The notes below the pieces were generated by a model that saw only the letters and a list, made by a program, of their open reading frames with translations, was not told where the DNA came from and ran no database searches. 64,000 bases of DNA. Origin: Candidatus Neomarinimicrobiota bacterium. GTDB taxonomy: Bacteria > Fidelibacterota > Fidelibacteria > Fidelibacterales > Fidelibacteraceae. Positions 36,007 through 45,043 of this stretch are shown here, in pieces. The DNA lies in assembly GCA_041154365.1 (NCBI GenBank), contig AP035449.1:2465001-2529000 (forward strand), given 5' to 3'. Within the stretch, counting starts at the first letter, position 1, and every line of letters starts with the position of its first letter. The position numbers and the translations under genes were made by a program.

Positions 36007-36052
36007 TGAATGATGAATGATGAATTGAATTGGGGAATGATGAATTTGGCTT
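35995..36052. repeat. Heptanucleotide repeat (GAATGAT)n
   Basis: GAATGAT repeats three to four times at the end of the DUF364 gene, followed by GAATTGAATTGGGGAATGAT. Related arrays flank the IS1182 element at 55925 and, inverted, at 57985. The last codons of the DUF364 protein lie within this array. Confidence 0.7.
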
Positions 36053-36107
36053 GGAGAATAAATAAATGACTTATCCTGAATATCCTGACTATCCATGTTA
36101 AATAAAA

Positions 36108-36932
36108 ATGAAAGTACGATCCATGAAAAATGAAAAGACGATTCACGATGAGATATACCGTCTGAGTTCGGGCAAAGGGTCTGGCATTGTGGTGACCGTT
36201 GTAAAGAAAACGGGGTCGGGACCGGCGGAAACAGGGACAAAGATGCTGGTGTATCCCGATGGTTCAACGTTGGGGACCGTCGGCGGTGGAGCCATAGAAA
36301 AGATGGCAGTCGAACGGGCACTTGCACTTTTTAACGATAAGAAAAACCACCTGGAAGAGTTTGTGATGCAGAATGCAGGTGAAGGAACGCAGACCGGGAT
36401 GATGTGCGGTGGTACGGCAACCCTGTTTTTTGAATATTATGCTCCCCACCACCATGTCTATATTTTTGGTGCAGGTCATGTGGGTTCGGCTCTTGTTTAT
36501 CATTTGAAAGCTCTGGATTATTTTATAACGGTGCTGGATGACCGGGAGGATATGTTAAACGCCCTTCAGGGAGCCGATGAAAAGATCCATGGTTCATTTG
36601 AAACTGTATTATCCGACAAGGCTGTGGAAAGGGACAGTTATTTTATTATCGCAACCTATGAACACCGGGCAGACAGTCTGGTATTGAACCGGATATTTAA
36701 AGAAGGGTGGAAGCCCCATTATGTAGGCATGGTGGCTTCCCGGCGGAAACAGAAAATCATGTTGAAGGAGTTGAAAAAAGCTGTTCCGGAAGCGGATACG
36801 GATGTCTGTTATATTCCCGTGGGACTGGATACAGGCGGGGGGTTACCACATGATATCGCCATCTCAATCGTCGCGGAAGTTCAAAAAATCCGCTATCAAT
36901 CCAATGGCGGCCATCTGCGGGATCAGGGATGA
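36108..36932 (+). CDS. xdhC: XdhC/CoxI-family molybdenum hydroxylase maturation protein
   Basis: 274 aa; an alternative start is the ATG at 36123. The N-terminal XdhC-CoxI domain (VKKTGSGPAETGTKMLV and TVGGGAIEK) joins a Rossmann domain with IFGAGHVGSALV. XdhC proteins bind sulfurated molybdenum cofactor and insert it into xanthine dehydrogenase; YqeB-type relatives serve selenium-dependent enzymes. It serves one or both hydroxylases of this locus. It overlaps the next gene by four bases. A 9-bp-period repeat (ATCCTGNNN) lies just upstream at 36070-36096. Confidence 0.85.
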   Translation: MKVRSMKNEKTIHDEIYRLSSGKGSGIVVTVVKKTGSGPAETGTKMLVYPDGSTLGTVGGGAIEKMAVERALALFNDKKNHLEEFVMQNAGEGTQTGMMCGGTATLFFEYYAPHHHVYIFGAGHVGSALVYHLKALDYFITVLDDREDMLNALQGADEKIHGSFETVLSDKAVERDSYFIIATYEHRADSLVLNRIFKEGWKPHYVGMVASRRKQKIMLKELKKAVPEADTDVCYIPVGLDTGGGLPHDIAISIVAEVQKIRYQSNGGHLRDQG

Positions 36933-37405
36933 TTCATCTTGTCACCGGTGGAATTAATACGGGAAAAACCACAAAGATGGTGGAACTGTATAAGCAAAAT
37001 CCTCACGGAGACGGCTTTGTTTGTCCAAAAGTTTATACAAAAGGCATCTTTTGCCGGTATGATATCCGACATCTCCAAAGTGGCCATTCCATGCCCTTTG
37101 CGTATCCTGTTGATGCTGTGCCAGAAAACTGGGATGAACAGATCCGATACGGAAAATACACATTTTCTGCTCAGGCCTTTTTCTTTGCCGAAACGATTGC
37201 CGACCAGAGCATCAAAGATCATATTTCTCCGCTTTTTCTGGATGAACTTGGTCCATTAGAACTGGATTTACACCAGGGCTTTTATTCCATTCTAAAAAAA
37301 ATACTTTCTCAGGACATAGATCTTTATATCAGTATCCGGAAAAGCAGAATGAATGACCTTGCGAATTATTTTAATATGGGGAAAACACACATCATTTTTC
37401 TCTAA
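36929..37405 (+). CDS. THEP1-like P-loop nucleoside-triphosphatase
   Basis: 158 aa. Walker A is GGINTGKTT (residues 7-15) and a DELGPLEL segment provides the acidic residues, as in THEP1-type NTPases. Related P-loop proteins occur in molybdenum hydroxylase maturation loci, where YqeC-type proteins also sit. Coupling to xdhC by a four-base overlap supports a cofactor-insertion or GTP-dependent role, not proven. End of the purine locus. Confidence 0.75.
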   Translation: MIHLVTGGINTGKTTKMVELYKQNPHGDGFVCPKVYTKGIFCRYDIRHLQSGHSMPFAYPVDAVPENWDEQIRYGKYTFSAQAFFFAETIADQSIKDHISPLFLDELGPLELDLHQGFYSILKKILSQDIDLYISIRKSRMNDLANYFNMGKTHIIFL

Positions 37406-37561
37406 AAGAAACTCATTTTTTCTAACACATTAATTTTAATTATTTGTATTTTCTTTATAGTAATCTATAATCTTATGAATGATAGCGATACCTATAAATT
37501 ATACAAATCGTAGTGACAGGGATACTCAGGATGGTCAGGATAATATGATCAAGGGTTAATT

Positions 37562-38056
37562 ATGAGAGAGCGAAAGAAACTTCGAAAACATGATTATGAT
37601 TATTCAAAACCTGGTTTTTATTTTATTACAATATGTGTCCATCAAAGATTACGATATAAAAACATTTTTGGAGAGATTAGAAATAAGAAGATGTACCTGA
37701 ATAGCAACGGAGAAATATTATTACATTGCTGGAATGATCTACCAAACCATTATCATAACATAAAATTAAATGAATTTGTAATCATGCCCGATCATTTTCA
37801 TGGAATAATTCAAATTATCAAGAAAAATGCGGCAGGGAACGGTTTGAAACCGTTCCCTGCCGTAACGTTTCATGGATTACCCGAAATAATACGAGGGTTA
37901 AAAACATTTTCATCCCGGCGAATTAATGAAAAAAATTCCAATTTACATTTCAGGTGGCAAAAATCATATTATGACAATATTATTTATAATTTAAACATGT
38001 TACATATCTTTCAAAATTATATTATTTATAATCCCGAAAACTGGAAACAAAAATAA
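37562..38056 (+). CDS. REP-associated tyrosine transposase (RAYT, Y1 family)
   Basis: 164 aa. The HUH motif is present as PDHFHG (about residue 77) and the nucleophile region as WQKSYYDNII (about 138), with an N-terminal YFITICVH strand. RAYTs mobilise short palindromic REP sequences. A 31-bp perfect palindrome (37831-37861) is inside the gene, between the HUH and tyrosine motifs, encoding GNGLKPFPAV. Palindromes starting with the same GGCAGG head occur at 41989 and 49980. The gene looks intact. Confidence 0.88.
   Translation: MRERKKLRKHDYDYSKPGFYFITICVHQRLRYKNIFGEIRNKKMYLNSNGEILLHCWNDLPNHYHNIKLNEFVIMPDHFHGIIQIIKKNAAGNGLKPFPAVTFHGLPEIIRGLKTFSSRRINEKNSNLHFRWQKSYYDNIIYNLNMLHIFQNYIIYNPENWKQK
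37831..37861. repeat. 31-bp palindrome inside the RAYT gene
   Basis: GGCAGGGAACGGTTT, one central G, then AAACCGTTCCCTGCC: a perfect 15-bp inverted repeat. It is in frame and adds about 10 residues. It resembles a REP element. Confidence 0.9.
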
Positions 38057-38260
38057 CAACTATTGTACAGGCGCTTTCAACCCTGATACAAACCTTATAA
38101 ATTCACTCAAGAAATGGCCAGACAACAAGTTTAAACTTTTTTTATTTTTCATCAGGATATATTGGAATTCAAAAGTTTAATCCTTTATATTGATGTATGA
38201 AAAACGTCCCAACACACATAGCGATATCATTCATTTAAACAACAGTAAAGGAGCATTATT

Positions 38261-38686
38261 ATGGAGACACATGCATCCGGAAAAAATGCCAGACCCGGCG
38301 TTATTCTCACCTTCCTGAGTTTGATCGGTCTCGTCTGGGTTTTTGAATGCGCTTCTGCAAATGCATGGACTGCATTTATGATCGTTGCAGAAATCATTCT
38401 TGTCCTCATTTTTATTGCCGGTTTTATCGCCAGCGCCGTGAAAACCGGATGCTGGAAATATGTCAATACATCCATAAAAGATCTGGAAGAAAATGAGTCC
38501 ATCGTGATTAATAAAGCCTTAAAAGCCGGTTATGCGCTCTTTTCTCTCATTGCATTATGCCTGCTAATTATTTTTGCACTTATCGGCAAACCTGTCAGCA
38601 TTGTGATGGCTGTTGCTATGATCCTGCTGGCATATCTCATCCCCATATCCATCATCGCATGGACTAATAACGGGAAACCATCTTAA
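38261..38686 (+). CDS. Small four-helix membrane protein, unknown
   Basis: 141 aa. Hydrophobic segments at about 14-30, 36-60, 88-108 and 113-134. Preceded by AAAGGAGC about eight bases before the ATG. No recognised family. The 200 bp upstream hold no other gene and no clear promoter that I can defend. Confidence 0.7.
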   Translation: METHASGKNARPGVILTFLSLIGLVWVFECASANAWTAFMIVAEIILVLIFIAGFIASAVKTGCWKYVNTSIKDLEENESIVINKALKAGYALFSLIALCLLIIFALIGKPVSIVMAVAMILLAYLIPISIIAWTNNGKPS

Positions 38687-38819
38687 TATACGTTATTGAA
38701 TCCTGCGGAACCATTTTTGAGCCTCCAAGATGGAGACCGTATTAAAACCTTCCTTTATTTAAAGAAACTTTATGGGTTTTGGTGGATATAATTCTCGAAA
38801 ATGTCACAGGAGTCTGTTT

Positions 38820-40082
38820 ATGAAAGAAAAAATTCTTAATACTCTACAAAATCCCGAAGGGCTGGAATCCCTTTACCGGAAAGATCCCGGGGTCTTTGCG
38901 GCTTCTTTCCTCCAACTCCAACCGGAAACCACCGGTCCCCTTTGGGCATTCTGGTGTGCCCGTTTTGAGGCAGACGGCATACATACGGCAGGCGAAAAAG
39001 AGAGACATAAACAGGAAAAATCAATCTCCCTGCCCATATTGATTCTCCTTATTCTGACAGCAGGGACACTTGTCAAACTTCCGGATTTAACCGGCATCAG
39101 CGAAACATATTTTTATCCCCGCTTTTTGGGATTTGCCCTCTTTCCCGTCCTTTCTGCCTATTTCATCATTCGGAATGGGTTCAAAAAAAATGGTTTGATT
39201 TTCATGGCATCCCTTCTCCTGATCAGTGGGATCTACGCCTCAATCATTCCGGCACCCGAACAATCTCATACCGCTTTGATCGCACTGATTCACCTTCCTT
39301 TTTTTCTTTGGTTTCTCACGGGATTTGTCTTCGTAAAAGGGGACATAAAAACGATAGAAAAACGAGGCACTTTTCTGGATTTTAATGGGGAATGGATAGT
39401 ATACTCAGCCCTTCTTGCCTTTGCCGGTATGATCCTCACTGGAATTACCGCCGGACTCTTCTCCCTGGTGGATGAATCATTGTTTGAATCCCTAATGCCC
39501 TGGATTGCTCCCTATGGAGCAGCTCTCTGTCTGCTGGGCGGAGCACATCTGGTCTTTTTCCGTGAGAAAAGTACAACACCCATGGCTCCAGTTATTGCCC
39601 GGATTTTTACACCCCTTTTTCTCCTGACCCTCCTGGCCTATCTGGGCATTGTCCTCCTGAAAGGCATGAATCCTTTTATAGACCGGAATACCCTTATGGT
39701 TTTCAATGCCATGCTTCTTCTGATCCTGGCTATGGCAATCTTTAGTATCCGGGAAAATGAGGTGTTTGAAAACAGCAGGTATTTGGATGTCATCCTGACC
39801 GCCTTGCTCTCTTTGGGACTCCTTCTGGATTTGACAGCCCTGTCCGCCATTCTTTTCCGTCTGGGATCCTATGGACTGAGTCCAAACCGGATCGCCGTAT
39901 TAGGATTAAACCTGCTTATAGCCGGTCATGCGGCAGGTCTCCTCTATGACATCATCGGAAAAATCCAGGGGAAAAAAGAATTTTATCATCTCCGGAACAG
40001 GACCAACCGATATCTCACGGTTTATGCAGGATGGACTGCTTTTATGGTATTTATATATCCCCTTTTATACGGATATAAATAA
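38820..40082 (+). CDS. Polytopic membrane protein (DUF4153-like)
   Basis: 420 aa from the ATG at 38820, which follows CAGGAGTC; the frame is open from 38772 but that start has no ribosome site. A soluble N-terminal stretch (about 75 residues) is followed by about ten to twelve membrane helices. The segment GSYGLSPNRIAVLGLNLLIA resembles the conserved part of DUF4153 proteins. Function unknown. Confidence 0.65.
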   Translation: MKEKILNTLQNPEGLESLYRKDPGVFAASFLQLQPETTGPLWAFWCARFEADGIHTAGEKERHKQEKSISLPILILLILTAGTLVKLPDLTGISETYFYPRFLGFALFPVLSAYFIIRNGFKKNGLIFMASLLLISGIYASIIPAPEQSHTALIALIHLPFFLWFLTGFVFVKGDIKTIEKRGTFLDFNGEWIVYSALLAFAGMILTGITAGLFSLVDESLFESLMPWIAPYGAALCLLGGAHLVFFREKSTTPMAPVIARIFTPLFLLTLLAYLGIVLLKGMNPFIDRNTLMVFNAMLLLILAMAIFSIRENEVFENSRYLDVILTALLSLGLLLDLTALSAILFRLGSYGLSPNRIAVLGLNLLIAGHAAGLLYDIIGKIQGKKEFYHLRNRTNRYLTVYAGWTAFMVFIYPLLYGYK

Positions 40083-40196
40083 ACATATTCCCGGATAGAC
40101 AGCTTGTACATTCTTTTGGAATGATTCCCTATAATCCCTACATTTGAGATGCAAAGGATTGGAAATGTACACTCATCAAACAGAAAGCAAATCGTC

Positions 40197-40634
40197 ATGA
40201 AAATTGGTATCATTATTTGTGATCGGTATAAGTCATGTGCCGGTGGTAAATGTTTTCGGGCTATGGAGAAGTGGGATGGCGGATTCAGCATCTATTCCCA
40301 TGATGAACCTTTGATTCTGGGGGGATATACCAGTTGCGGTGGGTGCCCGGGCGGAAACATCGAATATGCCGTGGATGAAATGATAAAAAACGGGGTTCGT
40401 GCCGTCCATTTCGCCACCGGTTTTATTGTTGGATATCCCCCATGCCCCTATATAAGCTATTTTAAAAAGTTCATTGAAAAGAAGTATCACATTCCGGTCG
40501 TCGCAGGAACTCACCCAATCCCCCGGAAATATTGGATCATGCATGAAAAACTGAAGACCTGGGACTCTGACGAATGGCGGTTATTGATTCAAGCGACAAC
40601 AGCAGATGAAACGTTGCGCAAAGCCTACGATTGA
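40197..40634 (+). CDS. CGGC-domain protein
   Basis: 145 aa from the ATG at 40197. It has the cysteine-rich motifs CAGGKCF, TSCGGCPGGN and GYPPCPY that define the CGGC family, predicted to bind metal or an iron-sulfur centre. It ends ten bases before the radical SAM gene and is probably cotranscribed with it. Substrate unknown. Confidence 0.85.
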   Translation: MKIGIIICDRYKSCAGGKCFRAMEKWDGGFSIYSHDEPLILGGYTSCGGCPGGNIEYAVDEMIKNGVRAVHFATGFIVGYPPCPYISYFKKFIEKKYHIPVVAGTHPIPRKYWIMHEKLKTWDSDEWRLLIQATTADETLRKAYD

Positions 40635-40644
40635 GAGACAGACC

Positions 40645-41583
40645 ATGTTTCAAACACTCTTTGGTCCCGTTCCTTCCCGGCGTCTGGGCATGTCACTCGG
40701 CATCGATTTGGTCCCCCTAAAAGTTTGCTCTCTAAACTGCGTCTATTGTGAAGTCGGACCTACGACAACCCTGACTCTTGAACGAAAAGAATACATTCCT
40801 TTCAACCAGGTCAAAAAAGAGTTGACGGAATTTTTTCAATCGCAACCCGATCCTGATTATATCACCTTTTCCGGTTCCGGTGAACCCACCCTTAACAGCC
40901 GAATCGGAGATGTACTGATATTGGCTAAAACATTGCGTCCTGAGATTCCTGTTGCTGTATTAACCAACGGAACCCTCTTGTACGATCCGGATGTAAGACA
41001 TCAAATTCATAACGCCGATGTAGTACTCCCCTCATTGGATTCAGCGACAAAGACCGGCTTTTTAAAAATCAACAGGCCTCAGAAAAACCTGAAACTTGAG
41101 GATTATATTCAGGGACTCATCGATTTTAGAAAAGAATATCCGGGTCAAATCTGGCTGGAAGTCTTTATTCTCCCCGGGTATAACGATTCAGAAGAAGAAT
41201 TAAAGGCTTTGAAACAGGCTATTCTTGAAATAAACCCGGACCGGATACAATTGAATACATTGGACAGGCCGGGAACGATAAAAAATTTACACAGTGCGTC
41301 CCGCCAGGATCTCCAACAAATCATTGATTTTTGGGCTTTGGATCATGTAGAAATTATTGCCGCCGCCCCTTTGCGGAAAAACATCCCATCTTACCGGGGA
41401 GATATTGAATCCACCATTCTTCAGACCATAGCCCGCCGCCCCTGCACAGCCCTCGATTTATCCCAGCTCCTGGGTATTCACATGAATGAAGTCAATAAAT
41501 ACCTGGATGTCCTGGACGCTGAACATAAAATTGAATCTATCTCCGGGGACAGGGGATTTTTTTATCAAATATCAAAAAAATAA
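40645..41583 (+). CDS. Radical SAM protein (COG0731-like)
   Basis: 312 aa from the ATG at 40645; the frame is open from 40606 but that overlaps the CGGC gene. The cluster motif is CSLNCVYC, and GSGEP follows at the SAM-binding strand. The N-terminal FGPVPSRRLG signature is typical of this small family. A C-terminal winged-helix-like part (about 245-312) may bind nucleic acid or protein. Reaction unknown. Confidence 0.85.
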   Translation: MFQTLFGPVPSRRLGMSLGIDLVPLKVCSLNCVYCEVGPTTTLTLERKEYIPFNQVKKELTEFFQSQPDPDYITFSGSGEPTLNSRIGDVLILAKTLRPEIPVAVLTNGTLLYDPDVRHQIHNADVVLPSLDSATKTGFLKINRPQKNLKLEDYIQGLIDFRKEYPGQIWLEVFILPGYNDSEEELKALKQAILEINPDRIQLNTLDRPGTIKNLHSASRQDLQQIIDFWALDHVEIIAAAPLRKNIPSYRGDIESTILQTIARRPCTALDLSQLLGIHMNEVNKYLDVLDAEHKIESISGDRGFFYQISKK

Positions 41584-41631
41584 TTCTGAATTTTGAAGTC
41601 TGGATTCTGAATTGAATTTTTTAATGATGAT

Positions 41632-41674
41632 CCCGTGAAATTCCCAATCTTGATTGGGAGGCCTATTTCACGGG
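41632..41674. terminator. Nested inverted repeat after the radical SAM gene
   Basis: An outer stem CCCGTGAAAT/ATTTCACGGG encloses a second stem CCCAATC/GATTGGG. It is a REP-like element that could also stop transcription, although no T-run follows. The outer stem is repeated at 50198-50231 around a different loop. Confidence 0.6.
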
Positions 41675-41754
41675 GGATTGATTCGATTGAATAGATTGAT
41701 TGGATTGGTTTGATTGGGAGATTGGCATTTCGCTGCGCTCAGCATCTCCGCCCT

Positions 41755-42046
41755 CTCTGCACTATAAAGAACATTCTCTGCGTCTCTGCATCCTCTGCGG
41801 GAGGAAAAAAATCCTCCGCGCTCTCCACACTCTCTGCACACCCTCCAAAAACATTCTCCGCATCTCCGCGCCCTCTGCAGGAGGAAAAAAATCCTCCGCG
41901 CTCTCCGCACTCTCTGCACACCCTCTAAAAACATTCTCCGCATCTCCGCGCCCTCCGCGGGAGGAAAAACTCAAAACTCAAACTCAGTGGCAGGACACGT
42001 CCTGCCCCTACAACTCATCACTCTCCACTCTCAACTCTCCTTTATT
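41755..42046. repeat. 80-bp tandem repeat with REP palindrome and CAACTCT heptamers
   Basis: ACATTCTC landmarks at 41771, 41851 and 41931 show a precise 80-bp period (about 2.5 copies). Units are made of CTCCGCGCTCTCC and GGAGGAAAAAAATCCTCC blocks. The palindrome GGCAGGAC AC GTCCTGCC follows at 41989-42006, then a period-7 run (CAACTCA, TCACTCT, CCACTCT). Several frames stay open on both strands only because the period is low-complexity. No gene. Confidence 0.85.
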
Positions 42047-42114
42047 CTTACTGCTTGTAACCCCAAAGTTTGTTAATTTCCAGGGAAACGTTATTCATAA
42101 GAAACGAGGAAATG

Positions 42115-43581
42115 ATGATTGATCTGACACTGAATCCCACACAGTTGAAACAAACCGTCCAACGATGTAAAGAACGGGATATTATTATTCCAACCTTTGA
42201 ACAGATGAAAAATCCGGAACGAATCCCTGATCATATAAAGGAAGAACTGAAATCCATCGGACTCTGGGATGTTCATCCAAGAAACCTCTTCAGGATCACG
42301 TGGAAAAATGAGCCGGTCCCTGAAGGTGGTGGTTTTAATGGCGTGAACTATATCGAACTTCCCCCGGAACTCACAGAAGTGAAAGCCCGGATCATTGCGC
42401 TGGTGGGACGGTGGTTCCCCACCGGATCCCATAAAGTGGGAGCAACCTTCGGCTGCCTGGTTCCCCGACTGGTGACGGGACAATTTGATCCCACCTCCCA
42501 GAAGGCAGTCTGGCCTTCCACGGGAAATTACTGCCGCGGAGGAGCCTATGACGCCGCCCTTCTGGCTTGTGAATCTATTGCCATCCTCCCGGAAGAAATG
42601 TCCAAAGAACGCTTTGAATGGCTCTCCCGTGTCGCCGGCGAAGTCATCGCCACGCCGGGCTGCGAAAGTAATGTAAAGGAAATTTTCGACAAATGCTGGG
42701 AACTGAAACGGTCCCGGGGAAGTCATGTGGTAATTTTTAACCAGTTTGATGAATTCGGCAATCACCTGTGGCATTACGAAATCACCGGCCGGGCTATGGA
42801 AGAGGTGCTAAAAAAGGAAATGAAACCCGGGGACCGTTACTCCGGTGTGGTATCGTCCTCCGGTTCCGCCGGGACTCTGGCCTGCGGCGATTACCTGAAA
42901 GAAAAATTTCCTGCGTCCAAAATCACTGTGGCCGAAGCTCTCCAATGTCCCACCCTCCTTAATAACGGTTTCGGAGGTCACCGCATCGAAGGCATCGGCG
43001 ATAAACACGTCCCCTGGATCCACAATGTGAAAAATACCGATTTTGTCATCGCCGTGGATGATGAACATACCATCCGCCTCATGCGCCTTTTTAACGAGGA
43101 AAAAGGCAAAGAATATCTAGTCAACCTGGGAGTTAAACCGTCCCTTGTTGAGAATCTGGATCTCCTGGGGATTTCATCCATCGGGAATATGGTGGCGGCG
43201 ATTAAATATGCCAAATACAATGAACTCACAGAGAAAGATATCGTCCTGACCGTTTTCACCGATTCCATGGAACTCTATAACTCCCGCATGCGTGAAACCC
43301 ATGAGAAATATGGTGAATATTCCCGGGATGATGCCATCAGGGACAGTGAAATTCTGAATCAGATCACCATTGACAATATGCTGGAACTGGATTACTACAG
43401 CAAGAAACGCATCCACAACCTGAAATACTATACCTGGATTGAACAGCAGGAAAAGCCTCTGGATGAACTGAATGCCCAGTGGTATGACGCGGAAACATAC
43501 TGGGGTTCCATTCATCAAATGGCCCCAAAAATTGATGAATTGATCAAAGCGTTTAATGAAAAGACAGGACTGTTGAAATAA
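42115..43581 (+). CDS. PLP-dependent enzyme, type II fold (cysteine synthase/tryptophan synthase beta-like)
   Basis: 488 aa from the ATG at 42115, set by GAGGA four bases upstream; an adjacent ATG at 42112 is too close. The PLP lysine is in TGSHKVGA (about residue 107), with STGNYCRGG as a phosphate or substrate loop and SSSGSAGTLACG later. It is unlike the classical short cysteine synthases and is longer than they are. The next gene overlaps its stop and is a purine deaminase, so a role in the same catabolism (for instance ammonia release) is suggested by context only. Confidence 0.75.
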   Translation: MIDLTLNPTQLKQTVQRCKERDIIIPTFEQMKNPERIPDHIKEELKSIGLWDVHPRNLFRITWKNEPVPEGGGFNGVNYIELPPELTEVKARIIALVGRWFPTGSHKVGATFGCLVPRLVTGQFDPTSQKAVWPSTGNYCRGGAYDAALLACESIAILPEEMSKERFEWLSRVAGEVIATPGCESNVKEIFDKCWELKRSRGSHVVIFNQFDEFGNHLWHYEITGRAMEEVLKKEMKPGDRYSGVVSSSGSAGTLACGDYLKEKFPASKITVAEALQCPTLLNNGFGGHRIEGIGDKHVPWIHNVKNTDFVIAVDDEHTIRLMRLFNEEKGKEYLVNLGVKPSLVENLDLLGISSIGNMVAAIKYAKYNELTEKDIVLTVFTDSMELYNSRMRETHEKYGEYSRDDAIRDSEILNQITIDNMLELDYYSKKRIHNLKYYTWIEQQEKPLDELNAQWYDAETYWGSIHQMAPKIDELIKAFNEKTGLLK

Positions 43582-44996
43582 TGTCCATTTTGATTAAAAA
43601 TCCCCGCCTGGCCTGCCGTATGAATAGTGACTGGAAAGATGGCGGTGATCTGCTGGAATCCTTTTCCGGCGGACACATTTATATCGAGGACAATCAGATC
43701 ATTTCGGCCGGTTCTGAACCTTTTACCGGCCATGCAGATACCACAATCGACGCATCGCGCATGGTTGTCCTGCCGGGATTAGTCAATACCCATCATCACT
43801 TTTTTCAAACATTGACCCGGAATGTCTTGGCAGCCCAGGATTCGGAACTCTTCGACTGGCTGATCACCCATTATGAAATCTGGCGGGGAATCAGCAGTGA
43901 AGCCTTTTATATAAGTGCCAAAACCGCTTTGGCGGAGCTTCTGAAATCCGGCTGCACCACCAGTTCGGACCATTTGTATCTCTTCCCCCGTGAAGCAGAA
44001 ACAATTCTCATTGACCGGGAAATTGAAGCAGCCCGTGAACTGGGAATCCGTTTCCAGCCTACCCGGGGTTCCATGTCCATGAGTCAAAAGAATGGCGGGC
44101 TCCCCCCCGATGACGTGACCCAGACGGAACAAGAGATCCTGGAGGATACGCTTCGCCTGATCAAAACCTATCATGATCCGTCTCCCGGTGCCATGACCCG
44201 GATTGCCCTGGCGCCCTGCTCTCCCTTTTCCGTGACCCGTGAACTGATGAAACAAACGGCAAAAATCGGGAAAGACAACGGGGTGCAGATACACACCCAT
44301 CTGGCAGAGACAAAGGATGAAGAAAATTTCTGCCTGGAAAAATTCGGCCAGCGGCCTTTTGATTACATGGAATCCCTGGGCTGGATCGATTCCCACGCAT
44401 GGTTTGCCCATTCCATCTATCTGAATGAAGGTGAAATCTGTAGGGGCGCAAAATCGGGTATTGGTGTGGCACACTGCCCATCTTCCAATATGCGACTGGG
44501 TTCCGGCATTGCCCACATCAAAGAGATGCTGAAAGCCGGTATCAAGGTGGGAATCGGTGTGGACGGATCCGCCTCCAATGATTCATCCAACATGCTCATG
44601 GAACTTCGCCAGGCCATGCTTCTTTCCCGGCTTCGTGAACCCGAATCCCGCCTGACTGCCGGTGATGTGCTCTGGATGGGAACTGTCGGCGGAGCCAAAG
44701 CCCTGGGACGGGATGACATCGGCCGGATCCTTCCGGGAAAATGCGCAGATCTGATTATGATCTCCATGGACCGGCTGGAATATGCCGGGGCTCAGCACGA
44801 TCCGGCGGCTGCCCTGGTCTTTAATGTGGCCATGGAACCGGTAGATTATTCCATTGTGAACGGAAAAATCATAGTGGAAAAGGGTATTATTCAAGGCTTT
44901 GACGAGGCATCCCATATTGCCCGCCATCAAACCCTGTCAGACCAGCTGGTGGCCAAGGCCCAAAAAATCCTCCCGGATAAAAAACTGACCCGGTAA
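43581..44996 (+). CDS. 8-oxoguanine deaminase-like amidohydrolase
   Basis: 471 aa. The metal site is complete: NTHHHFFQT, HTHLAETKDE, the HSIYL histidine and VDGSASNDSSN aspartate. The sequence belongs to the AtzB/8-oxoguanine deaminase group that releases ammonia from a purine ring (8-oxoguanine to uric acid). The product would feed the uric-acid locus at 17-37 kb. It starts on the last base of the previous stop (TAATG overlap), so the two genes are cotranslated. Confidence 0.85.
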   Translation: MSILIKNPRLACRMNSDWKDGGDLLESFSGGHIYIEDNQIISAGSEPFTGHADTTIDASRMVVLPGLVNTHHHFFQTLTRNVLAAQDSELFDWLITHYEIWRGISSEAFYISAKTALAELLKSGCTTSSDHLYLFPREAETILIDREIEAARELGIRFQPTRGSMSMSQKNGGLPPDDVTQTEQEILEDTLRLIKTYHDPSPGAMTRIALAPCSPFSVTRELMKQTAKIGKDNGVQIHTHLAETKDEENFCLEKFGQRPFDYMESLGWIDSHAWFAHSIYLNEGEICRGAKSGIGVAHCPSSNMRLGSGIAHIKEMLKAGIKVGIGVDGSASNDSSNMLMELRQAMLLSRLREPESRLTAGDVLWMGTVGGAKALGRDDIGRILPGKCADLIMISMDRLEYAGAQHDPAAALVFNVAMEPVDYSIVNGKIIVEKGIIQGFDEASHIARHQTLSDQLVAKAQKILPDKKLTR

Positions 44997-45043
44997 CACA
45001 CGCCACCGGGCCAGAAAAAATCTATTCATTCAATTTTTGAATA

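Noticed and set aside
40105-40136. Promoter TTGTAC...TATAAT before the CGGC gene
   Set aside because: The spacing of 20 bases is too long for a confident sigma-70 call, and the phylum's promoter type is unknown.
41668-41974. Open frames on both strands
   Set aside because: They are translations of the 80-bp repeat, open in several frames at once, with no start signals or family resemblance.
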